From NCBI GenBank assembly GCA_905200435.1, contig CAJKKJ010000071.1:1-5574 (forward strand): a stretch of DNA of 5,574 bases. Direction: 5' to 3'. This document shows, one piece after another, positions 5,261 to 5,574 of this stretch (within the stretch, counting starts at the first letter, position 1; every line of letters starts with the position of its first letter). The notes under the pieces were generated by a model. The model saw only the letters and a list, made by a program, of their open reading frames with translations, ran no database searches and was not told the origin of the DNA. The stretch comes from an uncultured Bacillota bacterium. GTDB taxonomy: Bacteria; Bacillota_I; Bacilli_A; RF39; UBA660. The position numbers were made by a program, and so were the translations under genes.

Positions 5261-5279
5261 ATTTATTGGATGATGATTT

Positions 5280-5574
5280 ATGAATGAATACAAAAAAATG
5301 TCCTATGGACCATTAAATTTTTATTTAAAACCTGAATATATATATTTACCACTTTTTATAGCAGGTTCAGATGATGTAACAATACTTGTAAAAAAAGGTG
5401 ATTATATATATAAAGGTGATTCTATTGCTAGAAAAAGAGATGAAAGTAAATTAAATATATATTCTAGCATTTCAGGAATAGTAGAAGATATTGAAGAAAG
5501 ACTATATCACAATAAAAAAATAATAAAATGTTTAAAAATTAAAAATGATTTTAAAGAGGCATATAGAACTAAAA
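5280..5574 (+). CDS. rnfC: RnfC-like electron transport complex subunit, N-terminal part (runs off window)
   Basis: The first 98 codons of a gene cut by the window edge. ATG 5280 (MNEYKKMSYG) follows GGATGAT (5268-5274) at a 5-nt gap; a second Met at codon 7 has no ribosome site at proper distance. The protein resembles the N-terminal barrel-sandwich domain of RnfC: IYLPLFIAG (residues about 21-29), VKKGDYIYKGDSIA (37-50), then IYSSISGIVEDIEER (60-74) and a closing strand KCLKIKND. Family knowledge: RnfC is the membrane-peripheral, iron-sulfur and NADH/flavin-linked subunit of the Rnf ion-pumping ferredoxin:NAD oxidoreductase; its cofactor-binding parts lie beyond the window. Related RnfC-like proteins such as PrdC share this domain, so the exact subfamily is open. 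Other rnf genes would be expected downstream. Confidence 0.68.
   Translation, partial: MNEYKKMSYGPLNFYLKPEYIYLPLFIAGSDDVTILVKKGDYIYKGDSIARKRDESKLNIYSSISGIVEDIEERLYHNKKIIKCLKIKNDFKEAYRTK

Larger units (their letters stand above)
5094..5279. other. Divergent intergenic region
   Basis: AT-rich 186-nt spacer between the fibre operon (leftward) and the rnfC-like gene (rightward). It holds the leftward promoter at 5130-5158 and a rightward extended -10 at 5252-5260. I see no small gene or RNA in it and no convincing operator. Confidence 0.7.

Overview
The window is strongly AT-rich, and its proteins are full of Lys, Ile, Asn and Asp. The gene set suggests a low-GC, spore-forming Firmicute, perhaps a gut member of the Erysipelotrichia/Mollicutes-related Bacilli or of the Clostridia; the sequence alone does not settle which. 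UGA is read as stop (yabP ends in a TGA that overlaps the ATG of yabQ, and Trp is TGG), which argues against a Mycoplasma-type code.

Right part (about 1066-5158, minus strand). Four genes form what looks like one transcription unit. It starts at a strong sigma-A-type promoter (TTGACA, 17 nt, TAAAAT) and ends at a hairpin/U-tract terminator overlapping the end of the last gene. In order they encode: a small TasA/camelysin-like secreted protein (5093-4569); a larger TasA-like protein that is probably the major fibre subunit (4483-3848); a 683-residue membrane-anchored protein with an InlB/Flg_new-type domain, one membrane helix, about 420 residues of Asp-rich calcium-loop repeats with 17 CxxxC pairs, and a C-terminal TasA-like domain (3763-1712); and a SipW/ER-type signal peptidase I (1710-1087). 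The arrangement recalls tapA-sipW-tasA of Bacillus subtilis, but the third gene is an unusual architecture. My reading is that the peptidase matures the two TasA-like subunits and the repeat protein is a calcium-stiffened stalk that anchors or nucleates the fibre.

Left part (58-1039, minus strand). A compact cluster encodes YabP, a short YabQ, and a DivIC/FtsB-like division protein, the same order as in the spore-former yabP-yabQ-divIC group. The DivIC-like protein has an unusual second membrane helix at its C-terminus.

Right edge (5280-5574, plus strand). The first 98 codons of an RnfC-like protein (electron transport complex subunit C) run off the window, transcribed divergently from the fibre operon across a 186-nt intergenic region. 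No RNA genes, insertion sequences or CRISPR arrays were seen.
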